From contig NZ_CP130319.1 in NCBI RefSeq assembly GCF_032271945.1, forward strand, positions 2,685,001 through 2,749,000: a DNA stretch of 64,000 nucleotides, given 5' to 3'. Below the pieces are notes generated by a model that saw only the letters and a program-made list of their open reading frames with translations, ran no database searches and was not told the DNA's origin. Position numbers and translations under genes: made by a program. This document shows positions 1 through 6,352 of this stretch, piece after piece; position 1 is the stretch's first letter, and every line of letters begins with the position of its first letter. The DNA is from Paenibacillus sp. MBLB1832. Its GTDB lineage: Bacteria > Bacillota > Bacilli > Paenibacillales > NBRC-103111.

Positions 1-1
1 G

Positions 2-316
2 TTACCAAGCTTGTTTAGAGATGAAAGTTACGTTCAAACGATAAGTCAAAATATTAAAGAGCAAATGCTGCAGCGCATGAAAGATGACCCGTCCAAAGTG
101 TACTGGGTGGAGGGAGCTCCCATTGACGCGAAAATGGCGATTTTTAAAACCATCAAGAAAGATCAAAGCTTCTATATCAATGCTCAGAATAAATTGGTCA
201 TCGTCTTTCAAAAGTATGAGGTCACTCCAGGGTATATGGGCGTCGTCGAATTCGTCATTCCAACGAATCTGATTTCGGAACAATTGAGTACACATGCCTA
301 TCTTTCGCCCGAATAA
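2..316 (+). CDS. C-terminal part of a DUF3298/RsiV-like protein (5' end outside window)
   Basis: The frame is open from the first bases of the window, so the start lies upstream and only about 104 C-terminal residues are visible. The stretch contains SFYINAQNKLVIVFQKYEV followed by a PGYMGVVEFVIPTN-like block, the hallmark end of the DUF3298 domain found in the anti-sigma-V factor RsiV and in many Paenibacillus extracytoplasmic proteins. The upstream part, which would show a signal peptide, a membrane segment or an attached copper-amine-oxidase domain, is not available. Family membership is recognised from memory of the motif. Whether this is an anti-sigma factor or a general surface protein cannot be decided. 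Confidence 0.75.
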   Translation, partial: LPSLFRDESYVQTISQNIKEQMLQRMKDDPSKVYWVEGAPIDAKMAIFKTIKKDQSFYINAQNKLVIVFQKYEVTPGYMGVVEFVIPTNLISEQLSTHAYLSPE

Positions 317-375
317 AAACAGTCACGGTTGTCTACATTAATTGGGTAGGATCAACAACAGCTGGGGGTATTACC

Positions 376-615
376 ATGCCGCAACAAGAGGAACTTGGTT
401 TAGACCAATTGAAGGAAGTAGCTCAAAAAGCGGAGCAAGCCGCCGAACAAACACTACAAGTCGCACAGCAAATTTATTCGCAGGCTACGGCCGCAGCCCT
501 AACGGAAGCCGAGCAGGAGCTTGAAGCGTTACAAGGGCAGATTAAACAAGCGCAGCAAAAAACAGAAGAACTAAAGCATGAATTAAAGACAACGAAGGAA
601 TCTACACAGTCCTAA
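376..615 (+). CDS. small coiled-coil hypothetical protein
   Basis: A 79-residue acidic protein built almost wholly of Glu, Gln, Ala and Lys with heptad-like spacing of Leu, Ala and Ile (for example EQELEALQGQIKQAQQK). It should form one long amphipathic helix or coiled coil. There is no signal peptide, membrane segment or Cys. It lies 60 bp after the DUF3298 gene and 13 bp before the DUF3892 gene on the same strand, so it is probably co-transcribed with the latter. The ribosome binding site is only a G run (GGGGG) ahead of the ATG. I do not recognise a family; overlapping out-of-frame ORFs are shorter and lack such regularity. Confidence 0.6.
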   Translation: MPQQEELGLDQLKEVAQKAEQAAEQTLQVAQQIYSQATAAALTEAEQELEALQGQIKQAQQKTEELKHELKTTKESTQS

Positions 616-628
616 GGAGGAAATAAGC

Positions 629-889
629 ATGCCGAGACGTCGAAGTGGACCACATACCATTGATCCGAACAAAGCGATGATTAAAGAAGTCCATTATGAG
701 GACGGGAGTATTCAAGCGGTGAAGTTTCAGAATGGTCAGGTCGTCGATGTCCAAACAGCCATCGAGATGACCGAAGCGGATTTAATCGAAGATGCAAATA
801 CGGGTGTGAATCGCGAAGGAGAGAAAACGCTGCGTTCGTATCCTGATGGCGATCCGAGCAATAATTTATCGAACTTACCGCGGTTCTAA
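629..889 (+). CDS. DUF3892-type protein
   Basis: An 86-residue soluble protein preceded by a strong ribosome binding site (AAGGAGG, 10 bp before ATG). The core, KEVHYEDGSIQAVKFQNGQ followed by VVDVQTAIEM, has the layout of DUF3892 proteins: a short beta-rich domain that alternates a charged turn with a conserved Gly and then a helix. The function of the family is unknown. The C-terminus is polar and probably disordered (DGDPSNNLSNLPRF). It is the last gene before a hairpin terminator, so it closes the small operon that includes the coiled-coil protein. Confidence 0.65.
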   Translation: MPRRRSGPHTIDPNKAMIKEVHYEDGSIQAVKFQNGQVVDVQTAIEMTEADLIEDANTGVNREGEKTLRSYPDGDPSNNLSNLPRF

Positions 890-903
890 ACGTGTTGATC
901 TAG

Positions 904-936
904 AAAGCTGCTTGCCAATGGTGAGCGGCTTTTTGG
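904..936 (+). terminator. rho-independent terminator after the DUF3892 gene
   Basis: An imperfect stem, AAGCTGCTTGCC pairing with GGTGAGCGGCTT around an AAT loop, followed by a T run, just downstream of the stop codon at 889. Confidence 0.6.
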
Positions 937-940
937 CATT

Positions 941-970
941 AAAAAAAGCTGCTGAGCAAGCTCGGCAGCT
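941..970 (-). terminator. terminator of the minus-strand membrane protein gene
   Basis: AGCTGCTGAGC and its complement GCTCGGCAGCT form a near-perfect stem at 947-970. Read on the minus strand, it is followed by seven T residues (941-947). It serves the gene that ends at 989 and stands back to back with the plus-strand terminator. Confidence 0.75.
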
Positions 971-988
971 AATGGATACGGTTACAGA

Positions 989-1273
989 TTACTTTTTAAA
1001 ATGTGAGGACAAGTACTTGTAAACGACCCCTAATGCACCAATGTAGTAGAAGACTTTGATAATGAAATCGGAATGATCTAATGGCATCATGTTGGATAAT
1101 AGGAATAAAGGGAATACGTAATACAAGAGACCTTGCAAGTAAGACATAATCATAGAGCTCGAGAATGTGCCTGTTGTGAGTGATTTAACAAAATCAACGA
1201 CAAAGCTCAGACCCATGACCCCTAAGACAAGCCACATTGTGTAAAGCATTAAACCCGTCAGTGTAAGTGTCAT
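989..1273 (-). CDS. small integral membrane protein, unknown function
   Basis: A 94-residue hydrophobic protein with about three predicted membrane segments: one near residues 5-28 (LMLYTMWLVLGVMGLSFVV), one near 45-60 (GLLYYVFPLFLLSNMM) and one near 70-85 (FIIKVFYYIGALGVVYKYL). It has a short basic C-terminus. The start is supported by a good ribosome binding site (GGAGGTGAG) on the minus strand. It is a single-gene unit with its own terminator, lying 93 bp beyond the stop of the AraC gene on the same strand. I do not recognise the family. Confidence 0.65.
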   Translation of the reverse strand: MTLTLTGLMLYTMWLVLGVMGLSFVVDFVKSLTTGTFSSSMIMSYLQGLLYYVFPLFLLSNMMPLDHSDFIIKVFYYIGALGVVYKYLSSHFKK

Positions 1274-1366
1274 GTTTGACTCACCTCCACATACGAAGAT
1301 TTGCTTTCGTTACATTCTATGCATGGAGTTGACAAGTCGTGCTAGGTCACCCGAAAAAAAGCAACG

Positions 1367-2230
1367 TTACGTATGCATGGACTTTCGAAAGAGAAGTGGA
1401 GAAACGCCGACATATTTCTTGAATATCCGCGAAAAATAAAATTCATCCTTATAGCCAAGTGAACTTGCAATGACTTTTACGGAATCCGTCGTGTTAAGCA
1501 AAATGTTTTTGGCCTCGGCCATTTTCATCCTATGTATATAGGTATTTAATGGGAACCCCGAGTAGTCATTCACAATTCTTCGCAGTGTTGATAATGAAAT
1601 ATGGTGCCGATTAGCAAATGCTTGGGCATCAAAAGCTTGATAGATGGAAAGTGTGAGATCTTCTATCAGATTACTATGCTGCTGAGATTTTGGCGTATCC
1701 GAGGATGCTTCCGCACCTTGTATGAATTCAAATAATAGGGATTCAACAAGCAAAGCAGCACGATCAATATTGCCCGGAATACCGCTTTCCATCAGGTTAA
1801 AAATGCGCTCAATGCGATGCTGCTGCGCGGCATCTTCCGTTCCAACTTGCTTAACTTGATCGAGTTGCGTCAGCCAGCTTTCTTGCCATTCTTTGATACG
1901 TGAACCCTCCAACGAGAAATAAAATTCATCCCAATAGCCGCCAGGCGCAGGGCCGTAATGATATGTGCAATTGGGGCGAAAAACAAATAAACTGCCGCTT
2001 TCAACCTGCTGAACAGGTCCCTGATTTACACGGTATGTGCCGCTGCCTCCAGCAATATAGACGATAGCCCACTTCTCGAAAGTGGCATGTTCCCGATACA
2101 TAATACGCCCAGGTAAATGACCGACATTTAATATTCGAAGGGATTGCAGCTTTAATTTACTAGCATCAATAGGCAGTGTAATGATACGAAGCGGATAGGG
2201 GCTTATCGTATTGTCCATGAATCTAGGCAT
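1367..2230 (-). CDS. AraC-family transcriptional regulator
   Basis: The protein has an N-terminal cupin-type sensor domain (about residues 10-150, including GSGTYRVNQGPVQQVESG and FVFRPNCTYHYG) and a C-terminal pair of helix-turn-helices (about 190-287). The second contains the AraC signature: IASSLGYKDEFYFSRIFKKY followed by VGVSPLLFRKS. Such cupin-AraC proteins usually sense sugars or related small molecules. I chose the ATG at 2230 because GGAAGGA lies 9 bp upstream on the minus strand; a TTG at 2269 in the same frame would add 13 residues but has no ribosome binding site. With this start the perfect dyad at 2269-2296 lies in the leader, where it could be an operator. The target genes are unknown. 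Confidence 0.85.
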   Translation of the reverse strand: MPRFMDNTISPYPLRIITLPIDASKLKLQSLRILNVGHLPGRIMYREHATFEKWAIVYIAGGSGTYRVNQGPVQQVESGSLFVFRPNCTYHYGPAPGGYWDEFYFSLEGSRIKEWQESWLTQLDQVKQVGTEDAAQQHRIERIFNLMESGIPGNIDRAALLVESLLFEFIQGAEASSDTPKSQQHSNLIEDLTLSIYQAFDAQAFANRHHISLSTLRRIVNDYSGFPLNTYIHRMKMAEAKNILLNTTDSVKVIASSLGYKDEFYFSRIFKKYVGVSPLLFRKSMHT

Positions 2231-2268
2231 AACATGCATTCCTTCCAAGATGTCTACGTGATATGACA

Positions 2269-2296
2269 ATGAAAGTTAATACGCATTAACTTTCAT
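2269..2296. promoter_or_regulatory. perfect 12-bp inverted repeat upstream of the AraC gene
   Basis: ATGAAAGTTAAT at 2269-2280 and ATTAACTTTCAT at 2285-2296 are exact complements separated by ACGC. The element lies 39 bp upstream of the chosen AraC start. Related half-sites (GGAAAGTTAACT near 2430 and AGTATTAACT near 2457) occur further out in the same intergenic region. It may be an operator for autoregulation; no T run follows, so it is unlikely to be a terminator. Confidence 0.55.
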
Positions 2297-2516
2297 CTCT
2301 GATGTGCGAGGCAAAGTATGTCCTTCTTATTTTACCAAAAAAACCGAGCAGAAAGTGAGATCAACATGATATAACGACCGCACTCCTCCTTACGTCTTTC
2401 TGAGATGGCAGCTGGAGAAGGGGATAGACGGAAAGTTAACTCCATATATATTTAATAGTATTAACTAAATGAATGACCCCAAAAATGCCGCTCCAATAGG
2501 GTAGTTGACGAAACTA

Positions 2517-2525
2517 TGGTATAAT
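2517..2525 (+). promoter_or_regulatory. extended -10 promoter for ywbE
   Basis: TGGTATAAT is an exact extended -10 element (TGn plus TATAAT) 38 bp upstream of the ywbE start. There is no convincing -35 at 17 bp; the TTGACG at 2504-2509 is too close to serve. The rest of 2297-2563 holds only A+T-rich sequence with AGTTAACT-like half-sites. Confidence 0.5.
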
Positions 2526-2563
2526 GAAAACCATTATGGCATGAAGGCAGGGACGATTGCAGC

Positions 2564-2767
2564 ATGAATGGACAAAATCGAAAAGATGTCGTACCTGGCA
2601 AAGAGGTACACATCGTGTTAAAGCAGGATCAGCGCAGCGGAAAGTTAACGCGGGGGATCGTGAAAGATCTTCTGACGAATTCCCCAACGCATCCGCATGG
2701 GATCAAAGTAAGACTCACCGATGGACAAGTTGGTCGTGTGAAAGAAATTATTTCGCCGTCCAGCTGA
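2564..2767 (+). CDS. ywbE: YwbE family protein (DUF2196)
   Basis: A 67-residue protein matching the YwbE family over its whole length. Visible hallmarks are GKEVHIVLKQDQRSGKLTRG, then VKDLLTNSPTHPHGIKVRL and DGQVGRVKEI. The fold is a small basic beta-barrel of unknown function, widespread in Firmicutes and some Proteobacteria. It precedes the YolD-like gene by 25 bp, and the two share a downstream terminator, so they form a two-gene operon driven by the extended -10 promoter at 2517. A longer ORF in an overlapping frame (from 2557) is a shadow. Confidence 0.85.
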   Translation: MNGQNRKDVVPGKEVHIVLKQDQRSGKLTRGIVKDLLTNSPTHPHGIKVRLTDGQVGRVKEIISPSS

Positions 2768-2792
2768 CGGAAGACGAAGGGGAAGTTGTTAG

Positions 2793-3044
2793 ATGGCAAA
2801 ACAAAAAGTAGCCAAGCGGCCGACACGCGACGAATTCGTACTCGAAGAAATCGGCAATCAATTGTCGGAAGCGAAGATGGAGAATTCCGAAATTGTTTTG
2901 ACGGTATGGGGGAGAGAAGAGATCGTCCGTGGCACGATTGAAGCGATGGACTCCCGAACAGGGAGAGTGCACATGAAGTGTAACGGAGAGATCGATAAAG
3001 TCCCGTTCATGGATATTATGAAAGTGGAGTACCCGCGAGATTAG
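2793..3044 (+). CDS. YolD-like protein
   Basis: An 83-residue protein whose C-terminal two thirds resemble the YolD-like domain: VLTVWGREEIVRGTIEAMD, then a SRTGRVHMKCNGE turn and the typical ending VPFMDIMKVEY. The ribosome binding site is AAGGGGAAG. YolD proteins of Bacillus are encoded beside Y-family polymerases (UvrX/YqjW) and are suspected SOS regulators, but no such polymerase lies here, so that role is not supported by the context. It is the second gene of the ywbE operon and ends 14 bp before a strong terminator. Confidence 0.6.
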   Translation: MAKQKVAKRPTRDEFVLEEIGNQLSEAKMENSEIVLTVWGREEIVRGTIEAMDSRTGRVHMKCNGEIDKVPFMDIMKVEYPRD

Positions 3045-3056
3045 GGGGAATAAAGA

Positions 3057-3083
3057 AGAACCGCGAGCATCGCGGTTTTTTCT
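3057..3083 (+). terminator. terminator of the ywbE operon
   Basis: AACCGCGA and TCGCGGTT form a perfect 8-bp stem around GCA, followed by six T residues. The region 3084-3307 that follows holds only the leader of the next gene; no clear consensus promoter was found there. Confidence 0.85.
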
Positions 3084-3307
3084 CATTTTCTGACGTAAAT
3101 AGGTATGATAAAATCGCACTAAATCTATATTTAACGCAATTTGGCATACAATGAACGGAGAAATGTTGGCTGTATGTTTACAAACCATAACCAGTGGGGA
3201 TGAGGATTTAAGGAAGTCGATGTGTCGTATCATATTTCTAACATTTCGGGCATATAAGGCAAAGGAGAGATATTCCATTCTAAACTGTCTTTGGTAGGAG
3301 GTATATG

Positions 3308-4234
3308 ATGGCTACTATACGTCCGCCCAGATTACAAAGTGGAGATACCATTGGCATTGTTACATTAGGAAGTCCCCTGGATGCAAACACGATTGATGCA
3401 AGAATTCAAACGCTTGAAGATATGGGTTTTCAAGTTATCGTGGGTAAATACACTTATGCTTACGGGGGAATCGTGGCGACTACCGCTCAGCAGCGTGCGG
3501 ATGACCTGATGTCTATGTTTCTCAATCCGAATGTGAAAATGATTTTGCCAACAAGAGGGGGAACAGGGGTTAAGGATATTTTGCCCTATCTGGACTACCC
3601 AATCATACAGAGCAATCCTAAGATTGTAACGGGATACAGCGATATTACGATCTTATTAAATATCTTATATCAATTTGCGAATTTAATTGCATTTCAAAGT
3701 TTATTGTTGATTGACTTTAGCCCAAATACACCTGCGTATAACTACGATCAATTTTACGCTGCAACATCTACACATATAAGTCCGAGAGTGATACAAAATC
3801 CACAGGGAATGCCATTGAATAGCTTAGTGAAAGGAAATGTGAGCGGGCGAATCGTAGGTGGGAACCTCACCTCATTCGTCGGAACGCTTGGAACTCCATT
3901 CGAAGTGGATACAAAGGGGAAAATCATCGTCCTTGAAGAGACACATGAACCAACGAATACGATCTACCGCTATCTCACACAATTAATTATGGCAGGTAAA
4001 TTTCGGGATTGTGTCGGGATCGTGATGGGGCAATGCACCGATTGCTCTACTTCGTATTTCACTACCTATAATGATTTAATTGCAGGTCTCATTGTTCCAT
4101 TAGGAAAACCGCTTTTAACCAACTTAAGTACAGCTCACAGTTATTACAAAGCAGCGATTCCCATCGGGGCTTTAATTAATCTCAATACTTACACGAGCAC
4201 ACTTACGGTACTTGAACCGACTGTCAATGGATGA
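3308..4234 (+). CDS. LD-carboxypeptidase (peptidase family S66)
   Basis: A 308-residue cytoplasmic protein of the LdcA/MccF superfamily, which cleaves the L,D bond of murein tetrapeptides during wall recycling or hydrolyses microcin C-like adenylates. The N-terminal part shows PRLQSGDTIGIVTLGSP. The expected nucleophile serine is in TGYSDITIL (about residue 112), preceded by the glycine-rich PTRGGTGVKDIL block. The C-terminal catalytic Glu/His pair fits VLEETHEPTNTIYRYL and the His in STAHSYYKAAIPIGA. AGGAGG lies 6 bp before the second of two tandem ATGs, which I therefore chose. Its neighbour is a wall hydrolase. A self-immunity role of the MccF type is possible but not indicated. Confidence 0.85.
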   Translation: MATIRPPRLQSGDTIGIVTLGSPLDANTIDARIQTLEDMGFQVIVGKYTYAYGGIVATTAQQRADDLMSMFLNPNVKMILPTRGGTGVKDILPYLDYPIIQSNPKIVTGYSDITILLNILYQFANLIAFQSLLLIDFSPNTPAYNYDQFYAATSTHISPRVIQNPQGMPLNSLVKGNVSGRIVGGNLTSFVGTLGTPFEVDTKGKIIVLEETHEPTNTIYRYLTQLIMAGKFRDCVGIVMGQCTDCSTSYFTTYNDLIAGLIVPLGKPLLTNLSTAHSYYKAAIPIGALINLNTYTSTLTVLEPTVNG

Positions 4235-4242
4235 TTGAACAA

Positions 4243-4276
4243 GAAATAGCCGACGGCATGGACCGCGGCTATTTTA
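4243..4276. terminator. bidirectional terminator between convergent genes
   Basis: AAATAGCCG and CGGCTATTT form a stem between the LD-carboxypeptidase (plus) and the NlpC/P60 protein (minus), with T-rich sequence on both sides. It can serve both convergent genes. Confidence 0.7.
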
Positions 4277-4285
4277 CATTCTTCT

Positions 4286-4912
4286 TTAGTTAATTAGGCG
4301 ACGAGCCCCCCAATAATGCGTATCGTAGTAAGGTGTGCCAAAGAACGTGCTAATTTTAACTTCTCGTGTACCCATCGTTCCTGCCTGTAGAATTTGGTTG
4401 TTACCAAGGTAGATTCCGACATGAGAAACGCCAGTTGTATAGGTTCCTTGGAGAAAGATGAGGTCTCCTTTACGAAGATTACTCTTTTCGACAGGCGTTC
4501 CTGATTGACTTTGAAGTGATGCTGAATGAAGTAGATTGAATCCATTTTGATTAAACGCATATTGAACAAAGCCAGAGCAATCGAAAGCAACATAGGGCGT
4601 GCTGCCACCAAAAACATAAGGAACGCCAAGCTGCCCCATGCCAGTCGCGATGATCGCATCTGCTTTTACTTCCCAGCTTGCTTTTTGAGGAGCCTTAATT
4701 GGAAGTTTGATGATAACGCCTTCATAAATATTATCAGCATTTACATTCGGATTATTGGCAATCAACTCAGAGAGCGGAATATTAAATGTATTGGCAATGG
4801 ACCAGAAGGTGTCCGAATCGGTGGCTATGTAAGTATTGGCAGGCGCTGCATTTGCAATTCCTCCGAACATAAGACTAGTAGCGACGACAGTGGTAAGCAT
4901 GATCTTTTTCAT
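4286..4912 (-). CDS. secreted LysM and NlpC/P60 endopeptidase
   Basis: A 208-residue secreted cell-wall hydrolase. A cleavable signal peptide occupies about residues 1-23 (KKIMLTTVVATSLMFGGIAN). One LysM peptidoglycan-binding module follows (about 28-72; DSDTFWSIANTFNIPLSELI then ANNPNVNADNIYEG). The NlpC/P60 cysteine peptidase domain covers about 85-208. Catalytic residues are recognisable: Cys in AFDCSGFVQYAF, His in TTGVSHVGIYLG, and a third polar residue near the HYWGARR end. NlpC/P60 enzymes usually cut gamma-D-Glu-diamino acid bonds. The gene has its own leader with AGGAGGAAAA before the ATG. It is convergent with an LD-carboxypeptidase, another murein peptide enzyme. Confidence 0.9.
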   Translation of the reverse strand: MKKIMLTTVVATSLMFGGIANAAPANTYIATDSDTFWSIANTFNIPLSELIANNPNVNADNIYEGVIIKLPIKAPQKASWEVKADAIIATGMGQLGVPYVFGGSTPYVAFDCSGFVQYAFNQNGFNLLHSASLQSQSGTPVEKSNLRKGDLIFLQGTYTTGVSHVGIYLGNNQILQAGTMGTREVKISTFFGTPYYDTHYWGARRLIN

Positions 4913-5027
4913 ATTTTCCTCCTAGGTGTCTGATATGTTTACGTTTTCATTTTATCAAATTGCAGAAACAGAGAAAATGAACAATATATGGGTGATAGAC
5001 TTATATGCAAACAAGGAGCTTTAAGCC

Positions 5028-5254
5028 ATGAACATTTTTCAAAATCACGATATTCGTCTTAGAACGTTAGAACTAGAAGATGCTGCATTGCTTGTGAACT
5101 GGCTCTCCGATCCGCAGGTGCTGGCGTATTATGAAGGTCGTGACCGTTCACAAGACATGGCCTCGATATTGGAACACCAGTACAAAGCAAAGGAAATCGG
5201 TTAAAGGGGAAATGAGAGATTGTTCTTATTGAAAAAGATAAAATCACGACATAA
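5028..5254 (+). pseudogene. GNAT acetyltransferase remnant
   Basis: An intact ribosome binding site (AAGGAG) and ATG at 5028 open a 58-residue frame, RLRTLELEDAALLVNWLSDP then QVLAYYEGRDRSQDM, typical of the N-terminus of aminoglycoside 6'-N-acetyltransferase-like GNAT proteins. It stops at 5204. In another frame, from about 5216, EIVLIEKDKI resembles the next beta strand of the same fold, and then homology ends. The core acetyl-CoA-binding motif is missing. The residual similarity runs directly into the dif-like palindrome at 5244-5271, so the gene may have been truncated at that site (inference). Confidence 0.7.
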
Positions 5255-5271
5255 CATATGTTATGTAAACT
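5244..5271 (+). other. dif-like palindrome (site A)
   Basis: Two 11-bp arms flank a 6-bp spacer (CATATG). The right arm is TTATGTAAACT, identical to the XerD-binding arm of the Bacillus subtilis dif site as I know it. The left arm, TCACGACATAA, keeps the inner inverted bases GACATAA. The 11-6-11 layout is that of Xer recombination sites. Related sites lie at 46728 and 46824. It could instead be an operator for the pyrimidine operon, which starts 183 bp downstream. Confidence 0.45.
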
Positions 5272-5344
5272 AATAACCGACCACCGCTCAAAACAGTGCT
5301 GTAAACTATACATTATGTAACACGCATCTTCTAAATTTGAAACA

Positions 5345-5385
5345 TTTTGTATACAAAAAAGGCAACAGGAGTTATATAATATAAC
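5345..5385. promoter_or_regulatory. two palindromes in the leader of the pyrimidine operon
   Basis: TTTTGTATACAAAA (5345-5358) is a perfect 14-bp palindrome of the kind bound by FadR-type GntR regulators (core GTATAC). GTTATAT-A-ATATAAC (5371-5385) is a second perfect dyad that contains TATAAT on its plus strand. Both lie 70-110 bp before the first gene of the operon, where promoter and operator would be expected. No regulator gene lies beside the operon. Confidence 0.5.
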
Positions 5386-5453
5386 ATATACAGGTATTTT
5401 ATTTGACCTTGACGTAACGCATGTACGAGTTTGAATGAGGAGGGGCCAGCTCC

Positions 5454-6251
5454 ATGAATTCAGATCTTGCACGACACAATGTGGAAATTTCACTGGAAGG
5501 CGTCTCCATGGTTTTTGGCAAAAAAGGTAAGCAAGTGGTTGTGCTTCAAGATATTACGTTTGATGTGAAGCAGCATGAGTTCGTGTCCCTGATCGGGCCA
5601 GCGGGCTGTGGGAAATCAACGCTGCTGCGCTTGATGGCCGACTTGCTCCAACCGACGAAAGGACACATTACGATCCAGAAAGAGCATCCCAGGGAAGTCC
5701 ACCTGCGGAGAAAGTTTGGCATCGTCCTTGAGAATCCCACTTTGTTCGAATGGCGGACGGTGCGCGAGAATATGGAACTCCCCCTTGAGTTGATCGGTCA
5801 TAGCCGTGCCTTGTATAAGGAGCGGATGGACCACCTGCTCGACACCGTCGGCTTAATGAAGTTCAGTGATTATTACCCTTGGCAGCTCAGCAGCGGCATG
5901 CGAATTCGTGTTGCGATTGCGCGAGCACTCTCCCTCGATCCTCCCGTCCTGTTTATGGATGAACCTTTCTCCGCGTTAGATGAATTCACCAAAGAGAAAC
6001 TACAGCTGGAACTCCTTGAGATTAAGAAAAAGACGAATAAAACCATCGTTTTTGTTGCCCATCGCATATCCGAAGCCGTATTTTTATCTGATCGTATTAT
6101 CGTAATTTCCGCACATCCCGGCCGTGTTCACTCGCAGCATCATATTGATTTGGGTGTGTCAAGGACGCCGCAAACCCGAGAATCCGAGCTCTTTCATGAT
6201 CTGACCAAAGCCATTCGAAACTGCTTGCCCGAAGGGAGTGATGCCCTTTGA
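5454..6251 (+). CDS. ABC transporter ATP-binding protein (SsuB/TauB/NrtD type)
   Basis: A 265-residue ATPase of the nitrate/sulfonate/taurine importer class, which energises uptake with a TM permease and a lipoprotein. Walker A is GPAGCGKSTLLRL, the signature is LSSGMRIRVAIARAL (Ser replaces the first Gly of LSGG), Walker B is VLFMDEPFSALDE, and the switch His is in FVAHRISEAV. A good GAGGAGG precedes the ATG. It heads the pyrimidine catabolic operon, 101 bp before the aminotransferase, so its cargo may be a pyrimidine or an intermediate. No permease or binding-protein gene is present in the window. It must borrow a membrane partner from elsewhere or be a leftover of a larger cluster. Confidence 0.85.
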   Translation: MNSDLARHNVEISLEGVSMVFGKKGKQVVVLQDITFDVKQHEFVSLIGPAGCGKSTLLRLMADLLQPTKGHITIQKEHPREVHLRRKFGIVLENPTLFEWRTVRENMELPLELIGHSRALYKERMDHLLDTVGLMKFSDYYPWQLSSGMRIRVAIARALSLDPPVLFMDEPFSALDEFTKEKLQLELLEIKKKTNKTIVFVAHRISEAVFLSDRIIVISAHPGRVHSQHHIDLGVSRTPQTRESELFHDLTKAIRNCLPEGSDAL

Positions 6252-6352
6252 CGTCCGAATGGGGTAGGACAAACATTTAATGGGCTTAGGAAGGGATGAC
6301 ATCCCTTATTTAGACATAGGTATAGATAAGGGACAATGAAGGGGTGGCTGAT

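Noticed and set aside
2504..2509. TTGACG as -35 for the TATAAT at 2520
   Set aside because: The spacing is only 10 bp; the extended -10 is sufficient.
2748..3278. 176-residue minus-strand ORF
   Set aside because: It runs antisense to ywbE, the YolD-like gene and a terminator; composition is that of a shadow frame.
5296..5323. a fourth dif-like site (TTATGTAACAC arm at 5313)
   Set aside because: The left arm at the right distance (GTGCTGTAAAC) does not mirror the right arm, so the dyad is not convincing.
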